61,448 bases of DNA from positions 1-61,448 of the forward strand of contig JAFIGD010000031.1 in NCBI GenBank assembly GCA_020831625.1, given 5' to 3'. Below, piece after piece: positions 44,293 through 52,632 of the stretch. Within the stretch, counting starts at the first letter, position 1; every line of letters starts with the position of its first letter. A model generated the notes under the pieces. The model searched no databases and was not told the DNA's origin. It was given only the letters and a program-made list of their open reading frames with translations. The DNA comes from Verrucomicrobiota bacterium (GTDB lineage Bacteria > Verrucomicrobiota > Kiritimatiellia > SS1-B-03-39 > UBA6053). The position numbers and the translations under genes are program-made.

Positions 44293-46629
44293 ATGAACAA
44301 AAAGCATCAGGTTTCGCTTTCCGCTCGGCCGCAACGCACTTGGCGGTGCATTCAAGCCCTGGCCTTTGTCAGTGGCGGTCTGGCTCTGGCCCAGCAGGTG
44401 TTGTGGACCCGGCGAATGATCGATCTGCTCGGCGCGGCGGCGGGCTCTTCCGCGCGCGTCTTCAGTTGCTTTTTCCTGGGCCTCGCGCTCGGCGCGGCCG
44501 CCGGCGGAGCCTTGGCCCGGCGCACAAAACGCCCCTGGAAATGGATTGGCCTCGCGGAATTGGGGGTCGCCCTTTTTTGCCTGCCGATGGTGTTCCTGCC
44601 CCAGTGGTCGCGGGAGCTGTGGCCCTGGCTGGGACCGGAGCGACTGACCGGTCCAGTGGGCGCCGGTCTGAAAACCCTCCTTTCTGTGGGGCTGGTCCTC
44701 CCCCCCGCCCTCTTTATGGGCTTTTTCCTGCCCCTGGCAGTAGCCGGACGCCCCCGGAACATCCGCACGCGCGATCCGGGTCTCCGCCTCTATGTGATCA
44801 ATACCCTCGGGGCCGTGGCCGGTATTCTTTGGGTCACCCTGTGGCTGCCGGCACGCTTCGGCATCCTCAACGCCATGCTCTGGGTCATCGGCGGCAATGT
44901 TGCCTCCGCAGCCGTCTACTTCCTCCTGAACCGTCTGCCAGACCTGCAACCGACTTCGGTTCCCCGCTCCGCAAAAACATCCGCCGCCGGCTTTCCCCCG
45001 AAAGGACTGCTCACACTCGCCGCCGTCTCGGGCGCGGGCGTACTTTCCATCGAGATTATCGCCTTGAAAATGGTGCAATGGGTGGCACCGCTGTCTTTCT
45101 TCGGTCCGGGGGCCATCCTCGCCAGTTTCATCGGCCTGCTTGTCATCTCCTCCGCGCTGGTGGAACAGGGAATCCGCCGCAGCCCGTTCTCCGACACCGC
45201 CCTCCTCCTCACAGCGCTCGCTGCCGGCCTGCTCTTGCTGCTGACGCCTCCGCTGTTCCGGTTTTTCGCCCCGGCCTTTTCCGATGCGGGCGCGCCCGGC
45301 CTGTTGGTCTTCTTCATCCGGCTGATGTTCTTCACCCTGCTGGTTTTTGGCCCGGCGGTGCTGATCGCCGGATTCTGGTTCCCGCTCGCCGCCCACAAAG
45401 CGGCCGAAACCCTGCCCGATCACCCGGAAACAGCCTGGGCCTGGATGCTGGCCGCGAACGGCGCCGGCGGCCTGCTGGGCGCCGAATTCACCCTGCAGAT
45501 CCTCTTGCCTCTGGCGGGTCCCTTCCCCGCCCTCGGCATTCTGGGCGTGATTTACCTTTTCGCCGCCTGGATGCTGCTCCCCCGCGAAGCGCCCCGCTCG
45601 TGGAGCGTTGCCGTCGGAGCCCTGACCTTGACCGCATTGCCTGTCTCTTTTCAAATCTTCCCCCAATTGCCCACCGTACACCCCTCCTTCGCGCCCTATG
45701 TGCTCGATGAACATCACGGCCGGGAGGGCAGCGTGATCCTCCTGGACTCGCCCCGCACCGGCCGGGCCATCCTCCTGCAGAATCAGTATATCCTCGGCTC
45801 CAGCCTCGCGGTGCCCGAACAGGAGCGCCAGGCGCATGTGCCGCTGCTGCTGCATCCCGCCCCCCGTCAGACAGGCTTCATCGGCGCCGGCACCGGCATC
45901 TCCCCGGGCGGAGCGCTCCGCCACAGCGCCGTCGAACAGGTCACCACCGCCGAAATCTCCGCTGCTGTGCTTCGCGCCGCGGATCAGGGCTTCGCAAAGG
46001 AAAATCACAACCTGATGCATCACCCGCGTTCGAAGGTGGTCACTGAAGACGGCCGCACCTGGGTCGCAGCGCATATCGGCTCCTTCGACGTGTTGATTTC
46101 GGACTTATTCCTCCCCTGGGGACCCGGTGAGGGGCGCTTATATACCCTCGAACATTTCCATGCCTGCCGCCGCGCCCTGCGGAAGGACGGCCTGTTCTGT
46201 CTCTGGCTGCCGCTGTACCAACTGACCGACGAGCAGACGCTCCTCATTCTCAGAACCTTTCTCGAGGTCTTCGGGGAGGCCGAACTCTTCCTGCGGGAAC
46301 GTGAGGATCAAACCCCGGCCCTGGGTGTCATCGGCGGTCTGCGTCAGGTGAATCCCGATACCGCCGCCGAACGGCTGCTCGAAGAGCCGGGACTGAACGA
46401 TCCGGAAATTACGCCGGCACAACGGCTCCTCGAACTGCGCCTCGGGCGAATCCGCCGCACCGATTTTCCCGGTGACGTGAACACCCTGGACAACCTCCGT
46501 CTGGAACTGGCCGCCGGTCGCATGCGGGCCACCCTGTATGAGGAGGCGCCTTACCTCACCGGCGAACGCCTGCGCGCCTTTCTGGAAGATCTGCCGATGG
46601 ATCGAACCTTCAGCGGGGCGCCGAATTAA
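44293..46629 (+). CDS. Large membrane protein with a spermidine-synthase-like C-terminal domain
   Basis: A 778-aa protein. Residues 15-470 form about a dozen TM helices ([36 protein letters not shown]), and residues 490-740 resemble a methyltransferase-like polyamine synthase fold ([16 protein letters not shown] about 541; [11 protein letters not shown] about 592; FDVLISDLF about 607). Such fusions are common and their substrate is unknown. An upstream in-frame start at 44194 exists; 44293 is preferred because the first TM helix follows at the usual distance. Its end overlaps the convergent pseudopilin by 20 nt. Confidence 0.8.
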   Translation: MNKKHQVSLSARPQRTWRCIQALAFVSGGLALAQQVLWTRRMIDLLGAAAGSSARVFSCFFLGLALGAAAGGALARRTKRPWKWIGLAELGVALFCLPMVFLPQWSRELWPWLGPERLTGPVGAGLKTLLSVGLVLPPALFMGFFLPLAVAGRPRNIRTRDPGLRLYVINTLGAVAGILWVTLWLPARFGILNAMLWVIGGNVASAAVYFLLNRLPDLQPTSVPRSAKTSAAGFPPKGLLTLAAVSGAGVLSIEIIALKMVQWVAPLSFFGPGAILASFIGLLVISSALVEQGIRRSPFSDTALLLTALAAGLLLLLTPPLFRFFAPAFSDAGAPGLLVFFIRLMFFTLLVFGPAVLIAGFWFPLAAHKAAETLPDHPETAWAWMLAANGAGGLLGAEFTLQILLPLAGPFPALGILGVIYLFAAWMLLPREAPRSWSVAVGALTLTALPVSFQIFPQLPTVHPSFAPYVLDEHHGREGSVILLDSPRTGRAILLQNQYILGSSLAVPEQERQAHVPLLLHPAPRQTGFIGAGTGISPGGALRHSAVEQVTTAEISAAVLRAADQGFAKENHNLMHHPRSKVVTEDGRTWVAAHIGSFDVLISDLFLPWGPGEGRLYTLEHFHACRRALRKDGLFCLWLPLYQLTDEQTLLILRTFLEVFGEAELFLREREDQTPALGVIGGLRQVNPDTAAERLLEEPGLNDPEITPAQRLLELRLGRIRRTDFPGDVNTLDNLRLELAAGRMRATLYEEAPYLTGERLRAFLEDLPMDRTFSGAPN

Positions 46630-47353
46630 CCAGACCCGGATTGGTTCCCCCTGTAATCAAGTCATAAAACACCTGCGCGGGCACATGCAGAACCCCGCCG
46701 TCGGCATACAGATAATTGGAGCCTCCGTTTAACTGCTGCGGATGAGGCCTGCCGCGGTGAAAACGGTCCGCCGCCACGTCCGATAAAAACCGGTTCCAGT
46801 TATTCCACGTTCCCGTGTGGGTATGATCATTCCTGGCCCCGGTTCCCACCCGGTCGGAGGCCACCACCGACAACAGGGTGCGGGCCGGCTGCTCAATTCT
46901 CGTTAAATGTCCAATGCCGCCCGGAAGCGGATTTCCTCCCGGATCCAGGGCAATATCGAAAATACGGTCATTCGCCAAATAAGACGTGCCGCCCCGTCTA
47001 AGCCGTTCAGCGCCTCTTGGATCCGCCGGGGAAATGCGAATGGCGTCCATGTCCCCCAAATACGGCCGCAAAACAAAAATCCAGGCCTCTTCTTCAGAGG
47101 CAAAATGGCGGGTCGGGGGAAGCCGCCCCTGATGTTCCGTCGCATACGTCAGCACCGCCATGCCCACCTGACGGAGGTTGGACATGCATTGCGTCCGGCG
47201 CGCCGACATCAGCGCGTTCGAAACCGAGGGCACTAAAATCACCCCTAAAATCGCAAGAATCGCGATTACCACCAACATTTCAATCAGCGTGAACCCACGC
47301 CGATTGATTCGGGATGAACCGGAAAACAAAATTGAAGCACTTGATTGCAGCAT
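46610..47353 (-). CDS. Type II pseudopilin-like protein with prepilin N-terminal motif
   Basis: A 247-aa protein with the class III cleavage motif [19 protein letters not shown] (about 18-36), then [21 protein letters not shown] (about 56-76) and the C-terminal [13 protein letters not shown]. This is the DUF1559-like/PVC pseudopilin architecture, numerous in these genomes and mostly uncharacterised. A leading stretch (residues 1-17) before the motif is longer than in most pilins, so a start nearer the motif is possible. It is divergent from the PEP-CTERM gene. Confidence 0.88.
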   Translation of the reverse strand: MLQSSASILFSGSSRINRRGFTLIEMLVVIAILAILGVILVPSVSNALMSARRTQCMSNLRQVGMAVLTYATEHQGRLPPTRHFASEEEAWIFVLRPYLGDMDAIRISPADPRGAERLRRGGTSYLANDRIFDIALDPGGNPLPGGIGHLTRIEQPARTLLSVVASDRVGTGARNDHTHTGTWNNWNRFLSDVAADRFHRGRPHPQQLNGGSNYLYADGGVLHVPAQVFYDLITGGTNPGLVNSAPR

Positions 47354-47378
47354 GTCTCCCCTTTACACGCATCAAACG

Positions 47379-47396
47379 ATATTGCAAAATCAATAT
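47379..47396. promoter_or_regulatory. Perfect dyad ATATTG-N6-CAATAT
   Basis: An 18-bp inverted repeat, ATATTGCAAAATCAATAT, lies 26 nt upstream of the pseudopilin start codon and 17 bp before the -35 of the PEP-CTERM gene. It is a candidate operator for either gene. Confidence 0.35.
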
Positions 47397-47412
47397 TTTT
47401 ATTCAGAAGGTG

Positions 47413-47440
47413 TTGACGAATCAAATCTGATGCGTATTAA
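47413..47440 (+). promoter_or_regulatory. Predicted sigma70 promoter of the PEP-CTERM operon
   Basis: TTGACG (47413-47418) and TATTAA (47435-47440) are separated by 16 nt. The start codon is 49 nt downstream with AGGA at 47478-47481. Confidence 0.6.
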
Positions 47441-47455
47441 ATGAGAATCATCTTT
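47437..47455 (+). promoter_or_regulatory. Fur-family-like box overlapping the -10
   Basis: The stretch at 47437-47455 contains AATGAGAATCAT, matching the core of the 19-bp Fur consensus at 12 of 19 positions, including AATGA and AATCAT. It overlaps the -10 and presumed start site, a classic place for repression by a metal-sensing Fur-family protein. Confidence 0.5.
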
Positions 47456-47488
47456 CAATAAGAAACGACACCAACCCAGGACCTCTCA

Positions 47489-48310
47489 ATGAACACCCCC
47501 ATCAAAACCCTCCTCGCCGGTCTCGGACTGGCCGCACTGCTTCCACTGTCAAACGCCCAAAACATTGAATTTAACGGCGGCGTGGTCGACCTCGTCTTTT
47601 ATTATGCCAGCCAGGAAGGCACCGGCGGCACCTGGTATCCGATTTTTCGCAATAAAGGCACAACCAGTGCGACCGGAAACACGACGACTTTTAACGGATT
47701 TCCAGGGATTGTTGGCAATGAAACCGCCAATGACGTCAGCTTCAGCAACCTGACCGTGAATGTGTCCACAACCACAGCGGTAACGGTTGGATCAACGTCC
47801 TATTTTGTTGCCACAGCCTCCGGCTCCCCGTTTCTAAACGACGGTTCCACACCGGACCTCGGTTTCCGGACCCGGCTCAGAGAGGATCAAAACGCCCTGG
47901 GGATCGGAGAAATTTCGGCGGCGAATCAATTCGACTCGCTCAATTTCACCTTGAATCTCGGGGCCTCAACCTTCAACGGAAACCCTCTCGCGGGGAATGC
48001 GGATGTCAGCCTTCTTCATTGGGATGGAGCCGACAATCCGGCGCCGATGATCGACACCGCCGCCGGTTCATTAACCGCAAACTTCGGCAACTACGCCCAT
48101 GTGCACCGGAACTGGGGCTTTTCGGACTACGGTCAATACACATTGAGCTTTGACCTCCAGGGCGTCGGGGGAACCTACGGAAACACGGCCTCCACGGGAA
48201 GCCTCGACATCACGTTCAATGTCATCCCCGAGCCCTCCACAGTCATGCTCCTCTTAACCGGAGCCATCGGCCTCATCGGAGCCCGCAAACTGAAAAATCG
48301 CAATGCGTAA
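47489..48310 (+). CDS. PEP-CTERM surface protein with choice-of-anchor M (TIGR03769-like) domain
   Basis: A 273-aa secreted protein: signal peptide (residues 1-23, cleaved near SNA-QN), a beta-rich mature region with AHVHRNWGFSDYGQYTLSF (about 200-218), the hallmark of choice-of-anchor M domains, and a C-terminal PEP-CTERM tail (IPEPSTVMLLLTGAIGLIGA then RKLKNR). PEP-CTERM proteins are sorted by exosortase, not seen here. In Actinobacteria this domain travels with metal-type ABC transporters. The gene overlaps the next by 8 nt and has a Fur-like box in its promoter. Confidence 0.88.
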   Translation: MNTPIKTLLAGLGLAALLPLSNAQNIEFNGGVVDLVFYYASQEGTGGTWYPIFRNKGTTSATGNTTTFNGFPGIVGNETANDVSFSNLTVNVSTTTAVTVGSTSYFVATASGSPFLNDGSTPDLGFRTRLREDQNALGIGEISAANQFDSLNFTLNLGASTFNGNPLAGNADVSLLHWDGADNPAPMIDTAAGSLTANFGNYAHVHRNWGFSDYGQYTLSFDLQGVGGTYGNTASTGSLDITFNVIPEPSTVMLLLTGAIGLIGARKLKNRNA

Positions 48311-49412
48311 ACGTTTAAATTTCAGGTCTCTTTCTCTGTTCCTGATTCTGCCTGCATTCGTGCAGGCGGAATCTTTTGATTACCGGGCCTATACCGATCA
48401 GCATATGGATATCGGCCCGAAACTGGAGAACGGCGTCTTGTCAGGCTACTGGAAAAACGATTTCGCCGTCATAGAGGGTGTCATTGATCTCACAGCGGAA
48501 TTCGAAGCCCACGAACTCCGGGCTGTGGGCATCTTCGATTCGGACACACCGCCCTACATACGGAACTCCGGAAGCCAATGGAATTTTTTAGGTGTCGGGG
48601 CGGGTGAACCGTTTTACGCCTTCCCTTCCGGCGGCATCCCCGACACCCTTCCCTATTTGGGTTTCTCCACCGAACATCCTTCCGTGGGTGCCTATGAGGA
48701 TTTTAGAATCACATTGACCGCCATGACCGGCCCACAAGGCGGTGTTTTTTCACTCTACACCGGCGCGTCAAATGTCTTCATGAACACGCTGAACGGCATA
48801 TCGCCCGAGGAGGATTATATTGACCTCCAGGTCGGTGACCATGCGCACTACAACTGGGCCTTCTCCCTTCCCGGCACCTACGACCTCACCTTCCTCTTTG
48901 AAGTCTTTGACGCGATGGGAACTCTGTCCCATTCCGGATCCGACACCTTTCGCTTTCACATCACCACCGGCGGCGGCTACGACAATTACGAACACTGGCG
49001 CCGCACCCATTTTCATCCCGATGACTTTGAAGACGACGCCATCAGCGGTTCGGAGGCCGACGCGGGACTCGCCGTCGGTCTCCCCAAACACTTCACCAAC
49101 GCCCAGCGCTTCGCCTTCGGCAACAATCCGACCGTGGAATTCACCGAGGTCGAAATCGACTCGGTTCTCTATCCCGCCGTTCGTCTGACCCTGCGTAAAG
49201 ACACCGGCGGTCTGAACACCTTTCCCGAAGTTGCAACCGATCTCCTCGGTTCATGGTCGGATGATCTCACCGAAGTCGAATCCGAGCGGAAACGCATCCG
49301 TCACGATCCCGGCCTCGAACGCCGCTTATACCGGCTCAACACCCCACCCGCCGACGGCCCCCTGTTCTTCCGCGCCGGCGCCGAAATCGTCAGCGAAATC
49401 AGTGCCGATTAA
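48303..49412 (+). CDS. Second secreted choice-of-anchor M domain protein
   Basis: A 369-aa protein with a signal peptide (LSLFLILPAFVQA, about 9-21) and DHAHYNWAFSLPGTYDLTF (about 178-196), the same motif as in the upstream protein. It has no PEP-CTERM tail. Instead, residues 255-369 resemble the C-terminal domain common in verrucomicrobial exported proteins (AQRFAFGNNPTVEF...FFRAGAEIVSE). It overlaps the upstream gene by 8 nt, so both are expected from the Fur-box promoter. Confidence 0.82.
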   Translation: MRKRLNFRSLSLFLILPAFVQAESFDYRAYTDQHMDIGPKLENGVLSGYWKNDFAVIEGVIDLTAEFEAHELRAVGIFDSDTPPYIRNSGSQWNFLGVGAGEPFYAFPSGGIPDTLPYLGFSTEHPSVGAYEDFRITLTAMTGPQGGVFSLYTGASNVFMNTLNGISPEEDYIDLQVGDHAHYNWAFSLPGTYDLTFLFEVFDAMGTLSHSGSDTFRFHITTGGGYDNYEHWRRTHFHPDDFEDDAISGSEADAGLAVGLPKHFTNAQRFAFGNNPTVEFTEVEIDSVLYPAVRLTLRKDTGGLNTFPEVATDLLGSWSDDLTEVESERKRIRHDPGLERRLYRLNTPPADGPLFFRAGAEIVSEISAD

Positions 49413-49420
49413 GACGTGTG

Positions 49421-49504
49421 ATGTGAGATGCGTGCGATCGGACGAGCAAGCTCAGCCTTCATGAAATAGATTAAGATTATGATTAAGATTAAGATTAAGA
49501 TTAA
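49421..49504. repeat. Composite repeat fragment with hexanucleotide tract
   Basis: ATGCGTGCGATCGGACGAG and GCAAGCTCAGCC, as in the repeat islands at 26.9 and 61.4 kb, precede six GATTAA-type units (49469-49504). Confidence 0.85.
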
Positions 49505-49620
49505 GAAATAGAACATCTGTAGTCTCTCCCCCCCCCGTTGTCCCACAGCATCCGTGGTCTCTCCATTCCCTTGGGCGTTCAATGTTCGACGTTCGGTTTC
49601 AATGTCCCCCCTCTTCACTC

Positions 49621-49720
49621 ACCATTCGTCACTCGTCACTCTCCATTCGTCACTCTCCATTCGTCACTCTCCATTCGTCACTCCCCATTCGTCACTCGTC
49701 ATTCGTCACTAATTCGTCAT
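49621..49720. repeat. Minisatellite of CATTCGTCACT(C/CTC) units
   Basis: About seven tandem copies of CATTCGTCACTCTC or shorter variants fill this stretch. The tract extends into the end of trpD, so the last codons and stop of that gene lie inside a repeat unit. Confidence 0.85.
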
Positions 49721-50713
49721 GCGAACCAGCGCGTCTAATTTCTGCAGGGCCGCGCCGGAATCGATTGAGGTCTTCGCCAGTCCGACAGCCTCTTCCAAAC
49801 CGTTGGCTTTTCCACCGGCGTGAATCGCCGCCGCCGCATTCAACACCACAATATCCCGCATCGGTCCGGGAGAGCCGCTTAAAATCGACCGGGTGATCGC
49901 CGCGTTCTCCGCCGGATCGCCCCCCTGCAGGTCCTCGATCAACACCCGGTCAAATCCGTATTCTTCGGGGCTCAGACTGAAGCGCTGCACGGTGCCGTTT
50001 TTCACTTCGGCGATTTCGGTGGTGGTCGTGGTGGTGATTTCATCCAGGCCGTCGTCCCCGTGTACCACGTACATGTGCTCGGTGTCCAGTTCCGCCAGCG
50101 CGTTCGCGACCAGATCCACCATGGCGCTGCTGTATACCCCCAGCACCCCGCGCCGCGTTTGCGCGGGATTGCTGAGCGGACCGAGAATATTGAACAGCGT
50201 GCGGATCCCCAGCTCTTTGCGGGGACCGATCGCGTGCTTCATCGCCGGATGCAGCGAGGGGGCGAACAAAAAGGCGATGCCGATTTCGTCCAGGCATTTC
50301 CCCATGGTTTCCGAATCCGCCGCCAGGTTCACCCCCAGCTCTTTGAGCACATCCGCGCTGCCGCTGCGGCTGGAAACCCCGCGGTTGCCGTGCTTCGCCA
50401 CCGGCACCCCCGCCCCGGCGGTCACAAACGCCGCCGTGGTGGAGATGTTGAAGGTGTGCAGTCCGTCGCCGCCGGTCCCGCAGGTGTCCACCGCGTCGCG
50501 ATGCCCGCAAACCACCGGCGTGCTGGCCTCCCGCATCGCCTGGGCCGCCCCGGCGACAATGTCCGGGGTCTCGCCGCGCAGGCGCAACGCCACCAGCAAA
50601 CCCGCAATCTGAGCATCCGTCGCCTCGCCGCGCATGATGGTGCCAATCGCCTGATACGCCTCGTCGCGGGTGCAGCCCTGTCCGTCAATCAATTTTGCCA
50701 AAAGTTCTTTCAT
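49709..50713 (-). CDS. trpD: Anthranilate phosphoribosyltransferase
   Basis: A 334-aa enzyme of tryptophan biosynthesis, joining anthranilate and PRPP. VDTCGTGGDGLHTFNIST (about 77-94) is the PRPP-binding loop, KHGNRGVSSRSGSADVLKE (about 105-123) is the anthranilate region, and HGDDGLDEITTTT (about 221) is conserved. All core residues are present. The ATG at 50713 is chosen. No other trp genes are near. The last three residues and stop are encoded by the downstream minisatellite. Confidence 0.95.
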   Translation of the reverse strand: MKELLAKLIDGQGCTRDEAYQAIGTIMRGEATDAQIAGLLVALRLRGETPDIVAGAAQAMREASTPVVCGHRDAVDTCGTGGDGLHTFNISTTAAFVTAGAGVPVAKHGNRGVSSRSGSADVLKELGVNLAADSETMGKCLDEIGIAFLFAPSLHPAMKHAIGPRKELGIRTLFNILGPLSNPAQTRRGVLGVYSSAMVDLVANALAELDTEHMYVVHGDDGLDEITTTTTTEIAEVKNGTVQRFSLSPEEYGFDRVLIEDLQGGDPAENAAITRSILSGSPGPMRDIVVLNAAAAIHAGGKANGLEEAVGLAKTSIDSGAALQKLDALVRMTN

Positions 50714-50753
50714 GAAACATTGATAAATCCCGGAGACGGAAGCGCAAGACTTT

Positions 50754-51347
50754 TTATGCCTCAACCGGCAAAAGAAAATGATCCCAGTCGGGAATCCCGT
50801 GGATGTTCCGCAGAAAAAATGTCGAGGGCAGCACCCGGGGCGCGTCCGGCTCTTTCAGCAGATCCAGGCCCGCCTCCGCCGGGGTGCGGTTGGCTTTGCG
50901 GTTGTTGACCCGCTTGCAGCTGAGCACGCAGTTGTGCCAACTGGTTTTTCCGCCGCGCGACACCGGAACCACGTGATCAATGTTCCCCTCGTCGGGGCGC
51001 AAAAGCCGTCCCGTATACTGACACCGGCCGCCGTCGCGTTCCCGGATCGCCCGGTACGAAAATTTCGGACGCCGAAGCGGAACTTTATTGTAGTACGTGG
51101 TCAGAATAACGGTCGGAACCCGCAACGCCCCCTTCACCACGCCCACCTCCATATCGCAATCGCGGACCGGCAGCCCCAGCCATTCCTCCCAGGTTCGCGG
51201 CACCATCTGCACGTCCTCAAGAATATCCAGCCCCTGCGCGTTACCGGCCGCCATTTGGCAAAACGCGTGCGCCGGCGTGGTGGTGTTCACCGCCTGCCAG
51301 TTTCGGTTCAGAACCAGGACGACATTTTTTTCCAGTACAGAATCCAT
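50754..51347 (-). CDS. HNH endonuclease-family protein
   Basis: A 197-aa protein. Residues 1-95 are the conserved N-terminal region (LVLNRNWQAVNTTTPAHAFC). The HNH domain follows: CQYTGRLLRPDEGNIDHVVP (about 110-129, His in DHV), GGKTSWHNCVLSCKRVNNRK (Asn/His). This family of stand-alone HNH proteins is widespread and its role is unknown; there is no restriction or phage context here. The ATG at 51347 has AGGTGAG upstream. It lies 40 nt before trpD on the same strand. Confidence 0.86.
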   Translation of the reverse strand: MDSVLEKNVVLVLNRNWQAVNTTTPAHAFCQMAAGNAQGLDILEDVQMVPRTWEEWLGLPVRDCDMEVGVVKGALRVPTVILTTYYNKVPLRRPKFSYRAIRERDGGRCQYTGRLLRPDEGNIDHVVPVSRGGKTSWHNCVLSCKRVNNRKANRTPAEAGLDLLKEPDAPRVLPSTFFLRNIHGIPDWDHFLLPVEA

Positions 51348-51441
51348 AATCTCACCTGTTTTCAGGTTGAAGACGCATAATCTGCATGACTTCCCGCAAG
51401 AGGTCAACCCGGGAATTGTTTGTTTTGTGTAAAAAATCGCC

Positions 51442-51843
51442 CTACTCCAAAAACCGGACCGCCTGATCCGGACTCGGCAGCGGGCAGGATTCGGTTTTTC
51501 CGAACCAGCGGTAGCGCCTCCGCGCGATCCATCGATAGCCGAGCCTCCGCACCCCGGCCGGGAAAACACGCAGGGCCCGCAGCCAGCGGTAAGGCGGCTT
51601 CATGTAGTCGCACAAGGCCAACGCCGCGTCCGGTCCCGTCAGCGTCCGGTCCGCCTCCACAAGGACCATCGCGTCCACATCAGAGTCCACCCCCCGCTCC
51701 AGCAGCCATTTTTTTCCGGTGTCCGAGGTCAGCGCCGCAAAGGTCAACACCGTCTCGCGTTCGTGGCGCAATAAAAAACGGACCGAGCGCTGACACAGTC
51801 CGCAATGTCCGTCGTATAGAACCAGAGGAGGTTCCCGGTTCAT
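51442..51843 (-). CDS. DCC-family thiol-disulfide oxidoreductase (DUF393)
   Basis: A 133-aa protein with the hallmark LVLYDGHCGLCQRSVRFLL (about 7-25), whose DxxCxxC gives the family its name, and LRVFPAGVRRLGYRWIARRR near the C-terminus. It is thought to have a thioredoxin-like fold; physiological partners are unknown. Its start overlaps the end of a 55-aa membrane protein gene by 4 nt. Confidence 0.88.
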   Translation of the reverse strand: MNREPPLVLYDGHCGLCQRSVRFLLRHERETVLTFAALTSDTGKKWLLERGVDSDVDAMVLVEADRTLTGPDAALALCDYMKPPYRWLRALRVFPAGVRRLGYRWIARRRYRWFGKTESCPLPSPDQAVRFLE

Positions 51844-52007
51844 CGGCCCTCACCGGCCGGAGCCGACCGCGCGGGCGCTTCATACCCCGGCGGCGCGATG
51901 ATGGTGTGTCCCGGACCGAGCGAACGCTCCAGAATTTCGGCGGTGACCCACAACACCCCCAGAAGAATGAAAAACGGAATCATTTGTTTGGCGACATCTT
52001 TGAACAT
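51840..52007 (-). CDS. Small single-TM membrane protein
   Basis: A 55-aa frame not long enough for most ORF cut-offs. It begins MFKDVAKQMIPFFILLGVLW, has one TM helix at about 9-23, and a Pro/Ala-rich tail. Its stop overlaps the ATG of the DCC oxidoreductase (ATGA), in keeping with the many coupled pairs in this genome, and it fills the gap before the hydrolase gene. No family is recognised. Confidence 0.65.
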   Translation of the reverse strand: MFKDVAKQMIPFFILLGVLWVTAEILERSLGPGHTIIAPPGYEAPARSAPAGEGR

Positions 52008-52037
52008 AGTATGCGCATCCTACACCGAATCCGAAGA

Positions 52038-52589
52038 TTACTTCAGTCCAAAAAACCACTTTTTTCGAATACCCCAAACAAGGAGAAACAAAAGTGTCGC
52101 GAACACCAGTTCCTCGAAAAACGTGACCCAGTGTCCCGCATACAGCACGCCTTCAGACCAGCGGAGCCCCCCGAACACCTCAACCGGGGCCTGAATCCGC
52201 CCGGAATACAAAGGCCAAAACAAACGAAGCCCGCGTCCATATGTGAACAGATCCATCAATAAATGCAGGAAATAGGAAACGAAGGTGATCGCAAACACCC
52301 CGCCGGAAAAACGGACACCGCGCAACCGGCCCGCCATCCAGCCCGCCAGAAGGGAAAACCCGGCGGCCGCGAACAGACTGTGCATCTCCTGATTATGAAA
52401 GCTGTGCATGTCCCCCGTCAACACGCCGGGCACAACATCAAGATCAGGAAGCATAGACGCCCCCAGGAAACCGACAAAACCCGTGACACGTTTAACACGT
52501 GACACGGGTTCAGATGAGGCCGGTCTGTGAGCGTCCCAAAGACTCCACAGGGCCGCGCCCATGGCAAGATGTGCAATCGGAGAAGGCAT
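52038..52589 (-). CDS. YdjM-like (DUF457) membrane-bound metal-dependent hydrolase
   Basis: A 183-aa protein with MPSPIAHLAMGAAL at the N-terminus, MLPDLDVVPG (about 42-51), HSFHNQEMHSLFA (about 62-74) and FLHLLMDLFTYGRGLRLFWP (about 108-127), which give the His/Asp metal sites and TM helices of the family. The specific substrate is unknown. Residues 26-37 (EPVSRVKRVTGF) are encoded by a long DNA palindrome (52480-52508), unusual inside a gene. Confidence 0.86.
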   Translation of the reverse strand: MPSPIAHLAMGAALWSLWDAHRPASSEPVSRVKRVTGFVGFLGASMLPDLDVVPGVLTGDMHSFHNQEMHSLFAAAGFSLLAGWMAGRLRGVRFSGGVFAITFVSYFLHLLMDLFTYGRGLRLFWPLYSGRIQAPVEVFGGLRWSEGVLYAGHWVTFFEELVFATLLFLLVWGIRKKWFFGLK

Positions 52590-52632
52590 GGCATCTTCCT
52601 ACCACGCCCCGCTCCGATTGCAACCCTCCGCC

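Noticed and set aside
50754-51347. HNH protein as part of a defence system
   Set aside because: Neighbours are trpD and a DCC oxidoreductase; no methyltransferase, helicase or phage gene is near, and this HNH family is generally stand-alone.
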